Positions 46,978 to 57,155 of a stretch of DNA of 64,000 nt are shown here, piece by piece. The position numbers and the translations under genes are program-made. Where the stretch lies: the NCBI RefSeq assembly GCF_019649055.1, contig NW_026570224.1, positions 186,001 through 250,000 of the forward strand. The letters are read 5' to 3'. Source of the stretch: Paramacrobiotus metropolitanus (lineage: Eukaryota > Tardigrada > Eutardigrada > Parachela > Macrobiotidae). The notes beneath the pieces were generated by a model that worked only from the letters and a program-made list of their open reading frames with translations, ran no database searches and had not been told where the DNA came from. The first letter of the stretch is position 1; each line of letters starts with the position of its first letter.

Positions 46978-47326
46978 TCAGCTTTTCCTAATATCCCACG
47001 GGCCGATCGGGCAGCCGGGTTCGCGGGAAGGTATCCACGCTCTCCAGGTAGTACTCGGCGCATTCCTCACCGGTCTGGCCAGAGGTGTAGGCCCATTCGC
47101 ACCACACCTGGTGCATGCGCTCCTTGAACCAGCCCGGACAGCAGCCGTACGTGTAGCCCGCCAATCCCTTCCAGCCGCGCTGGCAGTTAACATGATTGGC
47201 ATCCAGGACCGGACACTGGTAGTTGGGCAACCGCGTTGTCAACAGATGGGGATAACAGGCGGTCGCGCGGCTGAGCAGCAGCAGGAAGAGGCCGGCGCCC
47301 AGGTAGACGCCTCCCGTGGGCAACAT
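46978..47326 (-). CDS. Small secreted Cys-rich protein with CCPGW motif
   Basis: A single frame of 112 residues starting ATG at 47326. The signal peptide is about residues 1-24 (YLGAGLFLLLLSRATA). The mature part has eight Cys, including Gln-Arg-Gly-Trp ... Tyr-Gly-Cys-Cys-Pro-Gly-Trp and Trp-Cys-Glu-Trp-Ala. The Tyr-x-Cys-Cys-Pro-Gly-Trp core is reminiscent of the end of EMI domains of extracellular matrix proteins, but the rest of that domain is too short, so this is only a hint. The exon is GC-rich against an AT-rich background and lies on minus between two three-finger genes. It may be a complete intronless gene. Confidence 0.6.
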
Positions 47327-47659
47327 ACTGGATGGGTCGCTGTAGGAAAAATCGTTGGAGAGCTCCCGCGTACGGCACGTATTTTACCTGACGGTGAAGG
47401 GGAAGATTGTGGTGGTCGTTCTGTATACTGCGGTCATCGCTATGGACACCGTAAGTGCCCGGAAAACCCAGTTTGTCCCGGGGAAAATTTTTTGACCTTG
47501 CCACTGAGCACCGGGGAGTATTGTGCGCCCGATAATTTTCATACCTTGTACGCTGCTTCGGAAATCCTATCTAACGGGTTGGTTCCTACAATTTGTTTGT
47601 GAATGCGCTGCGGACTAAGCCAGCTTGTGGGGGAATAAGGAATTCAAGAAGTGGTTAAA

Positions 47660-50600
47660 ATGCGATGGACCGCGGTTAATCTTAATCTGGATCGCGGAAT
47701 GACTGTTTCGCTCCTGTTATCTCTGTTTATCTTGGAATTTATTGGTAAGACTCTACAGACTAAGAAGCGTATATTCGACACAGCCAACTTTAGCAACGAG
47801 AAGACTCGCGCGCTGGCATTACTGAAAAATCAAAAATACTTATCCGTATTCCTTGATCTTATGAATAAATTTACTCGTACTTCTTATTTTTCTACAGCTT
47901 CCTAATATAATTAATCAAGTACTATTCTTTTTCACCATAAGTGGAAAAGGTCATTTATTTCATCACAAAACCGAGTGTAATGCTTCTATCAAATAAGGCA
48001 AATTTATAGAAACTAAAGATTAAATCCTGGAGTGAACTGAAATGGGATTATATAATTTTGAAAAAGGTGAACAATACAGTAATCTATTCAATGTCAATAA
48101 TTAATAAACCTGTAATTACTATTTGGTTAACAACGAAAATTAGTAGCAGTAGTGGGATTTTTACCTAAGAAAATTAATCCAACCGAAAATTTGCTTAGCA
48201 GAAGTCCTAATGATTTTTGTCTTATTTTTCTGTATTTGTTTATTACATAGGAAAATTAATTTAACTACTTGTATGTACAGAGTATTATTTGAAAACGTAT
48301 TCTGAGGTGCTGAACGTATTGTAGCCGGGGCCGCGGGCCAGGTGCAGACGTCCGGCTTTAACCCCATCAACTGCTACTTCTGCGACACCAACCTGGACTC
48401 CAACTGCGATGGCCGCGTGGAGGAGCTGGTGCGGCAGGCGGGCGGCGCCCCGCCCAACAAGTACAGCGGGCCCTGCAAATGGGTGGCCCCCAAGCCCTTC
48501 ACCAACAACCTCATCGGGCTACCCTTACGGCCCTACTGCGTGACGTTCATCGAGCTGCTCAAATCCCAGGGCAAAGTGGTCAGCGACCGCATGGTGCGGG
48601 ACTGCGCGCACCCGGGAGGCTCGTTGCCGCCGCCGGACTGCCTGCGCTACGACGACGCGCCCAACGCCTTCCTCTGGCGAAGTAAGAGCCGCGTTAATAA
48701 TACCTTGCCCACAGGCAACTGAGGCACGGCCCGCGATCAAGGGAAATGGCTCGTTACATGGCACCAAAGTCGTGTACACAGTACATGCACGAAATCTTTC
48801 ACTTTCGCGCACTCCAAACCCTTTTTCTCTTGTTGTATAACAATTCTGCAGCCAGTTAATTTGTATACATAAGCGTGAAAACCGTTTGTGCGCGCAACAG
48901 TCGGTTCGGGAGTTATGGCTGCTAGAAAATTCCAAAACGTTTAAACGCATTCAGGTGTTACCAAAAGTCTCATTATGGACTGGTCTCCTTCAAATTTTGG
49001 TCGTAAATGCACATGGCCACGAAGAACGTATTTACACCGATCCACTGTTCTAGCATGTTTTTCAAACTTTAAAACGAATTTCAAAATTTTGAAAAATTCA
49101 TTTTAGATTTTAAAAAAATTATGGAAGTCTGGATCGGTGTAAAAACGATCTTAATGGCAAGGTGCATTTACGAGCAAAATTTGAAGGTGATCGGTCCATA
49201 ATGAGACTTTTGGTACACCTGAACGCATTTAAACTTTTTGAAATTTCTAATAGCCATACTGCTTAGGACAAAATGGTCGTATACCCAGCATCTCCACATT
49301 CAGAACGAATGCAACGCAGTGCACTGTACGACTGAGTTCAAAATATCCGTTTCGTACAAGTGCACTGCACCGCTTGCGTACAGAATGCTGGGTATGGGCC
49401 TATGCGACCATTTAGTCCTACATTGTAACTCCCGAACCGGATGTTGCGCGCACAAACGGTTTTCACGCCAGTGTACACAAATAGTCTGGCTACAGAATGT
49501 TATAAACCGAAAAGAAAAAATGTGTTTGGGTGTGGGCGAAAGTAAAAGTTTTCGTGCATGTACACGAATTTGGTACCATGTACCGGCCTCCTTCCCTTAA
49601 CCCGTTCCACACTATGCGTGTTAGACCGACATGGTGGAGGACTTCTTTTCTGTAGTCCGCTGTTATGATCATTGGTTGTTTCTATTGGTTTTATTTCAAA
49701 GAAGTTATGTTAGACGACAGTTTAAAATATATAACCGTAGGCTGGGCCTGTCACTTGTACAACACTCTGAGAATGTTATCTATGCTTTCTGCTCGCTATC
49801 TCTGCTATAATATTCGGTTGCACAACCCGGTATAGTATAATTTCCACTGTAGCCGTCACCAGGACTGTGGTCAACAATAAGTCAGTTGACCAGTTGTCCA
49901 AACCGTAGTGTAGAAGGGACCAACTGTTGCGAAATATCGAAGTAGCACTTATGTACTGGTGCAGATTAGGTTTTTTCGTTTCTAAATTTTCCTTGACCAC
50001 TGGTCATTTTGATGACCATCATAATGCATCTGTGTTCAAGTACTCGTTGAGACCTATCGTTTGAGCTATTGGCACGTTCTGTGCGATTTTTCTGTCAGCT
50101 GTTATAAACGGCAGTAAATAACATGTCGGTGCAACATGGTTACCATGCGTGTTAGTCCGACATGGTCATCTCCTGCTTGACCTATGGTCGCTAAAATTTT
50201 GAAAAAATCATTTTTCTCTTAATTGAATTTTTCTATCCCAGACTGTAAATTTTCAAAACCGTAGTCCCACCCCTTCTAGTACCCGGTTTTCCTGGGTTAA
50301 GTTAAAACGAACTTATGATGTACTCGGACGTTCATCGCATTCCGGACACTTTTACAATATGGATCCAACACCAGAAACACGGTACCCTCCGCGTTGTTCC
50401 GTGTTGAGAAAACTCCAAAACTGATTGCGTGATAATTAGTGTTTTCTATACAAGCTTGTACACGAAATTAGCAAGGAAATTACGGGGTATTATAACGCGG
50501 AACGGCGCGGAAAGTGTTTCTGGTGTCCGGTATGCGCATTCGTATTGTGATCGTGTCCAGAATGCGACCAAACTCCAAGTACAAATAACCCGCCGGCTCC

Positions 50601-53193
50601 TCTGCATTGCAGCGTCCGACTGGGATTTCCGCAACTTTTGGAACTGGGGACCCTCGGACGGCTTTGTCGCCATCCGAACGGCCGTCTTCTGCAACAGCTC
50701 CGACAACTGCAACACCATCAAGCGCGCCGATCTGGAGTCGCGCTGTGATTTTGCCTCCCTGCGCTCGGTAAGCGGATGTAACACACAATACTTCGTGTTA
50801 CATTATGTCAGCTATTAATGCAACAGGTTGTGTCTTTATAGCTGGACGTATCCAATGCAACTGCTAACAATTCAGCACTGCCAGTGGGGCATGGTAAGGT
50901 GGAAGAGTGTAGTGATGTTGCGCCTCGCGGATGGATTATCGAATGTGGATATACTATCTCATAAAATTAATTGCAATCCAGCTGAAACTAATTTTTAACA
51001 GGCCGCACTCTGCTTCCTCTGGGGCTCCTTATCTCCCTAGCTCTCTCCCCAGGCCGCATGTCGCTGCTGCCGCTCAGTAGCCTGGCGGTCGTGACCCTCT
51101 TGGCATCCTGGAGCTATTTCGCCGCAGGTACCAACGTTACCCGTGGTCCCGTACTGTGTTCCGGTGTTTTTTTTATGTCTTTCCGTATATCGCCTATTGG
51201 TTAACGTTGCCCATTTAAAATGTGATAATGCATGGTATAAGTTTGCCCCGTAATTTCTATCGTAAAACTACAGATAGAAATTATTTAGCGCGAAAGCTGT
51301 GAACGAGTGTCACTACACTGCCTTTACCACAATGACAAATTACTCTGTACTCCTTTCGATATTTAAGATAAATACAGTATAAAAGAGAAAGTTATTATTT
51401 TATGATTTATTATATCGATAGATTAGACCGATATTTAGCATACATCAACCATACCCATTGCGTGTAGAGCGTTAATAGTGTAGCGTGGAACGCTTCATTA
51501 AGCTGTTCGCCTAGAAAGCTCCACTAATTAAGTTGAATGTTGATGCGGCGGTTGCTTTTCCCGCAGCGGCCGATCTGTACAAATGGACGGCCCCGACGAC
51601 CCTCCAATGCTACAGCTGCGGCAGCTGGGAGGGCAGCAGCTGCACCAGCGGCCAGTTCGGCAGCAGCCAGACCGGCTACCTCAGCAGCAAGACCTCCAGC
51701 GTCATCGACCTGGCCACCATGGCCCGGCTGCGGCTGGTGCAGCGACTGGACCCGGTGTGCGTCACCTACGTGGCCACGGCCTACCGGAACGGCCAGCTGT
51801 TCGACTCGTGGCTGGAGCGGCGCAACGTCTACATGGAGGTCCGCCCCAACGAGTGCATGAACATCACGGACTTCCACGCCAAGCACCAGGGCGTAGCGGG
51901 CTACTCGCGCAACTTTATCGCCCTCTTCTGCTGGTCTAACCTCTGCAATACGCTCTCGCAGTCCGATGTGCTGAGCAAGTGCTACACCATGCTGGGGCAG
52001 GCGGGGGCTAGCACGCCGGATCTGTCGGTAAGTGACCTTTATTATGACCATTAGTATTACAAAATCGGTATTTTCCATGATTTCTTTAATTTTAGAGCTT
52101 CAATTTTTCTCAGTTTGTGGTCCCTTCCAGTATACGTTTTCATATTCGGGTCACCTGGTGTTAAGATATCCTGACAAACACAAAATTACCAATGAATAGT
52201 AAAAACTTCATTCATACATTTCGAAACAGGAACTAAAAAAAATCCCGTAATACAAACCAAAACGGAGAACAGGAATTGAACCGGGTGCAATGTAAAAGAA
52301 CCGTTCATCCACGTGTGCAGATTTCAGAAATTCCTCTAAACACATTTCATTTCTCCTCTAAACACAGTGCATGCATGTTTGCGTCGCGGTGACCTTTACA
52401 CGCGCATTGTATAATCATTTCATGTTTGTTGAAAATTATCTGCTGTTGTGTGTTATTCGACGCACGCGGGAATTATTCTGTTCAAACTTCAAACGCTCGT
52501 GTTCGCATTGCAGGCCACGCAAGTGACCCACGGCCCAGTGGTCCCGGTAAGCGTCGATGCTGTCACTCATTGCACAATACGTATACGCCGCAGTTGACTG
52601 ATTGTGTCCACTGCAGATCACTCTCCCTCCCGAGCTGCAGAAAGCGTATATGGAGCGGGCCCTGGCCGTAAGTACCGTTATCCAGTAATGATGTTACCCA
52701 GACGGCTCGATGACCATATATCGCCAATGTCCATCGCCGTACTCACCTACTGCACTAGTTGTTCTTATCCTCATAACGGTAGCGCTGGACTGTAACGCTG
52801 ATTATATAGCTGCACTACAGTGTGGTCATCTTCAAAGAATTTCTAATACAAGTAGTGAGAATTAGCAGCGTAAAAGAGCACAGTGGTGGGTGTACACAAC
52901 TCTGTATATAACCGCTAAAGAAGCTAAGCGTTTCGACGATCAATGTTACGGGGTTCTCTTGTAGCCGGAGTTGGTGATGAAGGCCAACCAAGCCGCTGCC
53001 GCTGGAGGCAGTCACAGTATCCATGCTGCTGGTACGATTTCTTTAATTCTCTAATACTAACAGTATGGCACGTTGTTGATGTAATGCGCTGTTAATGTCC
53101 TGTGTAGATACTTCCATCGTACGGCTCTGGATCTTCGTGGCGCCCATGATCGCCGGTAGATGGCTGCTGAGAAGAGCAACCGGCACGGTTTGA
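47660..53193 (+). CDS. Double three-finger GPI-anchored protein, paralog 5 (most diverged)
   Basis: Ten exons: 47660-47744, 48325-48681, 50613-50767, 50842-50893, 51002-51127, 51567-52027, 52514-52546, 52617-52667, 52965-53031, 53108-53193. They sum to 491 codons. The signal includes MTVSLLLSLFILEFIG. Domain I is split by an extra intron: Asn-Cys-Tyr-Phe-Cys opens it and Phe-Cys-x5-Cys-Asn closes it. Exon 5 encodes two hydrophobic runs (LLPLGLLISLAL, then MSLLPLSSLAVVTLLASW) ending in Ala residues, like a GPI tail followed by a second signal peptide. Domain II runs from Gln-Cys-Tyr-Ser-Cys to Phe-Cys-x4-Cys-Asn. Two short Pro/Ala linker exons, an Ala-rich exon and a hydrophobic C-terminus follow. 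Introns 2 and later hold inserted MITEs. AATAAA at 53424 is a likely poly(A) signal. Confidence 0.8.
48755..49585. mobile_element. Large foldback element, copy 2 (in intron 2 of paralog 5)
   Basis: Termini GGCACCAAAGTCGTGTACAC and the inverse GTGTACACGAATTTGGTACC-like right end. Arms are about 330 bp and include the mirror pairs CATTATGGACTGGTC/GATCGGTCCATAATG and TTTACACCGATCCA/TGGATCGGTGTAAA. It aligns with 11745-12385 but is longer because another MITE sits in its right arm. Confidence 0.75.
49261..49424. mobile_element. MITE nested in foldback copy 2
   Basis: TTAGGACAAAATGGTCG at the left and CGACCATTTAGTCCTA at the right, continuing with TACCCAGCAT/ATGCTGGGTA. About 163 bp. Its absence from copy 1 shows that it inserted later. 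Confidence 0.75.
50335..50567. mobile_element. MITE family 1, copy C (in intron 2 of paralog 5)
   Basis: Ends TCGCATTCCGGACAC and its inverse GTGTCCAGAATGCGA; inner part ACACCAGAAACAC and GTGTTTCTGGTGTCCGG. This is the clearest definition of the family termini. Confidence 0.75.
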
Positions 53194-53423
53194 TAGCGAC
53201 GAAGTCTGCGATTGCTCCTATTATCGGGGAACGAGTAGCTTTTAATAATGCAGACCGCCCTGTGCTGCGTTTGTTTTCTCCTGATTATTTTGTTTTCGTG
53301 CTTGCCTTTACCGTTTTTTTTAGCATTTTATTTGTGCACAGAAACCGAATGCCACTAGCAGAAGTCTTGTAATTTCAGTAATTAATTTACTCAATGATTT
53401 CTTAACATACTTCCAGTCAAGCG

Positions 53424-53429
53424 AATAAA
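53424..53429 (+). terminator. Poly(A) signal of paralog 5
   Basis: AATAAA 230 bases after the stop, in the 316-bp gap between two convergent genes. Confidence 0.5.
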
Positions 53430-53508
53430 TACCGGTGTTTGCGCAAGAAGTTGGTAATGTTATTAACAAAGTTCTGTAAATCGTGGCGGGAAGCGTCAGC
53501 GTTTCCCG

Positions 53509-55685
53509 CTACACCGACACTTTCGAGATGACGTCCAACTTGGAGCGTTTCCGGGGTGCGCTGAACCGCGACAGCGTATCCTTCCGCAGCGCCCGAAAAT
53601 AATTCTCGTTCAGCCCCGCTACAGCATCATGCACCTGCTTGAACTGCGCCCGCAGCTGTTCGTACTCCGTCAAATTGATTTCCAACGCCGCCTGCAGCAG
53701 CAGGAACTTGCGGTATTCCTCCACGTTGACCATATTCAAAAACATGGGCGACAGGACGCGGCGCTGCGTGTCGCCGGCTTTCCAGTGCCGCGCCGCCTCC
53801 ACCATGGGGACGAGGGAGGATTTGGCGTCCGCCTCGTCTTCCTCCTCCTGGTCGCCGTCCGTGGGAGGTTTGGGCGGCAGGGCGTTCTGGCGTTTGATCA
53901 TCTGGCGTTCGCGTTCCGCTTTGGCCAGACGCATCTCCTTCTTCAGATTCGAGACGACGACCTAGTTGACAAAATTATGTTGTCGTGAATTTGACTGGGT
54001 GACCTTTCAGTAACTTACGGCGACAAAGAGGTTCTTTAGGATGAACGCGGTTAGGGTGATCGTCAGGACGAAATACAGGAAGGATCCAATGTAATAACCC
54101 TGCAAAAAAAGGGCCAATTTGCCTTTAAAATGTCATCGAAATGCTGACCAATCAGAACGCTGTAATATATGTGACAAAAATACCTGCTTTACGAGCAATT
54201 TAATTTCGCACGGGATGGCATCAAGAACCTCAGCTGGCTTATTAAAATGTAAAAAGTGTCTGTGGACCTTTAAAATGTCATCGAATTTCTGACCAATCAA
54301 AACGCTGTAATCTACAGATACAGACATAGATCTGTATGTGACAAATGGGCATAATTTGATTCCAGACATGACGAATTAAGACACCTATACTGCTTTATTA
54401 AAATGTAAAAACTGTCTGGTGACCTTTAAATTACGTCCAGATAAGCGTTTGCACTTACGCCACCGGCCGCGATGAACGGATTGAAGATATTGATCCAGCC
54501 GCGCTGCGTCTGGCAGATGAACACGGAGAACACGGCATCGGAGAACGTCCCAAAGTTATTCGGCGCGAAATCCCCGAAGACCAGCACTCCCACCACACCC
54601 AGCAGGCAGATGACCAGCGCCCTAGAAAGGTCATCACGTTGGTATGTTATTCATTGTTCAGCGTGGAAGCGTCGTACATTAAGAGACTAATGTTTACCAT
54701 GTCCGGGAGTGAACGCGTCACCGTCTGGAAGATGAGGCTCACTGCAAGAACTGGCCGTTAAGCAGTGTGACCTTTGGCAAAATCAAACGCACTTACGTCC
54801 ACTGAAGAGCGGTGTATCACGGAGCGAGCGGAACGCCCGTACCACCCGCAGAATACGGAGAACCCGGCTGGTGCCCAGAAAGTGCCAGTTGCTGCCGAAG
54901 AACAACACGCAGACGATGAGGAAGTCCAGGATGTTCCAGCCGCCTTTCCAGAAGACGTCAAAGTTATAGTACCATTTGATTAGGATTTCTGCAACCCATT
55001 TTTTTGCAGCTTGAAGTATTATGATATCAATGATGACAAAAAGAGAAAAATTGTGATACCAATGATAAACGCCGCCATGATGATATTTTCCATGGCTTCA
55101 AAAAGCGCTGCATAGCGCAGACTGAGTGTCGGATGGGTCTCCAAACCGATGAGTACGGTGTTCCATAAAATAACGAAGAGGATCGCGTAGCGGAAGCCAT
55201 TAGATAGCAAAAGGTTCCCCGTTGCCTGTAAATTTGTTGCTGAACTAATAACGTTCACTCTCTGTAGGCTTAGTTAAGGTCACTAATTTAGCTTTTCTGC
55301 TGTCGTGCTTAAACTTTCCATCCTAATAACCAGCGAAACTCACGTGTTCTTTGAAGTAGGTATGCGCCAGCTCCTCACTGCTATAATCCACATAATCATG
55401 GACATTCCGCAGCGGCAGCAGCTTGCCCAGCTCGTACAGATTATTGCTGCCGCGTTTAATCTCCTCCAGCAGATGCTTATCCGTAATCCCCTGATCCAGG
55501 ACAATCTGCCGGAACTGGTCCTCCGCCTGGCCTGTATTCCGCTGCTGCCGACCGAACGCTGGTTCCACCAGGATGCGCCGACGAACGACAGCCGGTGGGT
55601 TGGCGTCATCGTTCTGGTCGACTAACAGGAAGGGGCTGAGTTCCACGCTGGGGTCACGCTGGAACGCCGCTCCGGCCCCGCCCAC
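53509..55685 (-). CDS. CatSper4-like voltage-gated cation channel with altered pore
   Basis: Seven minus-strand exons: from about 55685 to 55344, then 55225-55060, 54988-54797, 54741-54678, 54621-54459, 54099-54019, 53961-53509. About 486 residues. One six-helix repeat is visible: S1 (FRYAILFVILWNTVLIGL), S2 (ENIIMAAFIIEILIKWYYN), S3 (WNILDFLIVCVLFFG), S4 with six Arg at every third position (RVLRILRVVRAFRSLR), S4-S5 RSLPDM, S5, pore SVFICQTQRGWINIF and S6 (GSFLYFVLTITLTAFILKNLF). The one-repeat size and FIC-x-TQ-x-GW pore match CatSper4, a sperm flagellar Ca2+ channel subunit; from memory that family has TQDGW. Here Asp is Arg. The C-terminus is a coiled coil. The frame stays open upstream of 55685 without a Met, so the start is unresolved. 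An exon upstream, or the ATG-led overlapping frame near 55780, may supply it. Confidence 0.8.
54100..54458. repeat. Tandem duplication of about 146 bp inside the channel gene intron
   Basis: ACCTTTAAAATGTCATCGAA ... TGACCAATCA(G/A)AACGCTGTAAT occurs at about 54122 and 54270, and TTATTAAAATGTAAAAA(G/C)T at about 54239 and 54394. Confidence 0.7.
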
Positions 55686-56095
55686 CGTCGAGCGGAGGGT
55701 TTTATGACGCCACTGTCGGCCGCCACGGAGCGCCGGGGTTTGGATGTGTCGTCGGCGGAGCGGCGGGCCGTGGGGTCCGTCATGGCGGAATAAGGCCGCT
55801 CAGGTGGCAAACAACAACGGTGGGGAAACTTTTATGGATCAGTTAACACAGGAGAGAATTTTTGCTGATTTTACACGGGTGTGTAACACGCGCTGACATG
55901 TAATCCTCTAGCGCGTTTTGCTGCTTGCAGCAGCGAAACTGGGCGTAAGCATAAACAATCCGTGCAATATTCTTCTTGCAGTTTAAAGCTTAGTATTCGG
56001 CGCTTGTTTAATTATTGTGTGCAAGCAAGGAACCTTCGGAAACTACAACAGGAGCAGTCATCTCCATTACGCAGCTAAATTCTAAAACATAATTA

Positions 56096-56697
56096 CGGTA
56101 TCATCCCATTTCGCCAACAAGCCATTTCGCCAACCGGACATTTCGCCAACGGGACATTTCGACAACCGTAGTTTTTTTACTTTCTTTGGTTTTCTTAGGT
56201 TTCTTAGGTTCTTAGGTTTCTTAGCTTTTCTACTTTTCTTAATCCTCTTAAGGTTTCTTAGGTTTTCTTAGGTTTCTTAGGTTTCTTAAATTTCTAAGGC
56301 GTTGTCCCGAATTCGAAGCGAATCTCGTTGCGATACAGCAACTCCACCTCGCGAGGTGGCTTCGCGTACCGTATCTGTAGGCGTGGCCACTGCAAACAGC
56401 CACCTCGTGTGGTTGAGCAACCGTACCATAACGAGATTCGCTTTGAATTCGGGACGAGGCCTAAGGTTCCTTGATTTTCTTATCTGTAGATATGCTTAAA
56501 ATTTTTTCAGGTTTCCGTCTGGTTTCTTAGGTTCTGTTCTTAGGTTTTCATATGCTCGTTTTTAAATTTTTCTAGCCGTTAGAGATACAATTTCGATTTC
56601 GATTCGAACTGCCTCAATTCGAAGTGCTGCTGTCTGGTTGGCGAAATGTCCGGTTGGCGAAATGTCCCGTTGGCGAAATGGGTGGTAGCCATAATTA
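56096..56697. mobile_element. MITE with repeated CATTTCGCCAAC termini
   Basis: The left end carries four CATTTCGCCAACxxG units (56108-56165) and the right end three TTGGCGAAATG units in inverse (56634-56682); TAATTA(C/T)GG flanks both. The interior begins with a TTTCTTAGG microsatellite (about 56190-56295). Another element is nested inside. Confidence 0.7.
56300..56465. mobile_element. Nested MITE, TCCCGAATTCGAAGCG termini
   Basis: GTCCCGAATTCGAAGCGAAT at the left and ATTCGCTTTGAATTCGGGAC at the right, about 25 bp. Inside is a perfect palindrome CCACCTCGCGAGGTGG (about 56344). Confidence 0.75.
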
Positions 56698-57155
56698 CAT
56701 CCACAATTCACTTCATTCCGCTTTCGCTTAGAATGAATGCGTGTTACTGTGTTGGACACGCATCCCACACATTAAAGCGTGCTTGGTCACACAGTACGGC
56801 AAGTACATAACACTTAAGTACTGCACTTTCATAAGAACTTTTACACGCTTATTCGCACAGCACGCTTGTGCTTTTTGGGGAAATGGCGAGCGGAGTCACT
56901 GTCAACAGACGGGTCGTCATGGCAACACAACTTAAGCACGCCCTTCAATAATAGACAATCATATGGAGTAGTAATTCAATGCGCATGCCCTCACTGTCTG
57001 CTGTAAAGTCCGACTTCAGCACGGCAAACTAAACTGACGTACAAAGACATTTTGCTATCCTTTTCTGCAATATTTTTATAGCGAAACAATGTAATACTTT
57101 TGACCATGTTGTGCTAATCTCCACTCGCCGCAGTGACCGTCAACTGCATTAAAAA

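Larger units (their letters stand above)
55811..57155. other. Intergenic between channel gene and paralog 6
   Basis: Holds the nested inverted-repeat elements listed separately; no gene seen. It may contain the divergent promoters of the channel (minus) and the single-domain three-finger gene (plus). Confidence 0.4.

Noticed and set aside
51524-52078. Minus-strand frame opposite domain II of paralog 5
   Set aside because: It is a GC-driven shadow of the spliced + strand exon, which has the three-finger cysteines.
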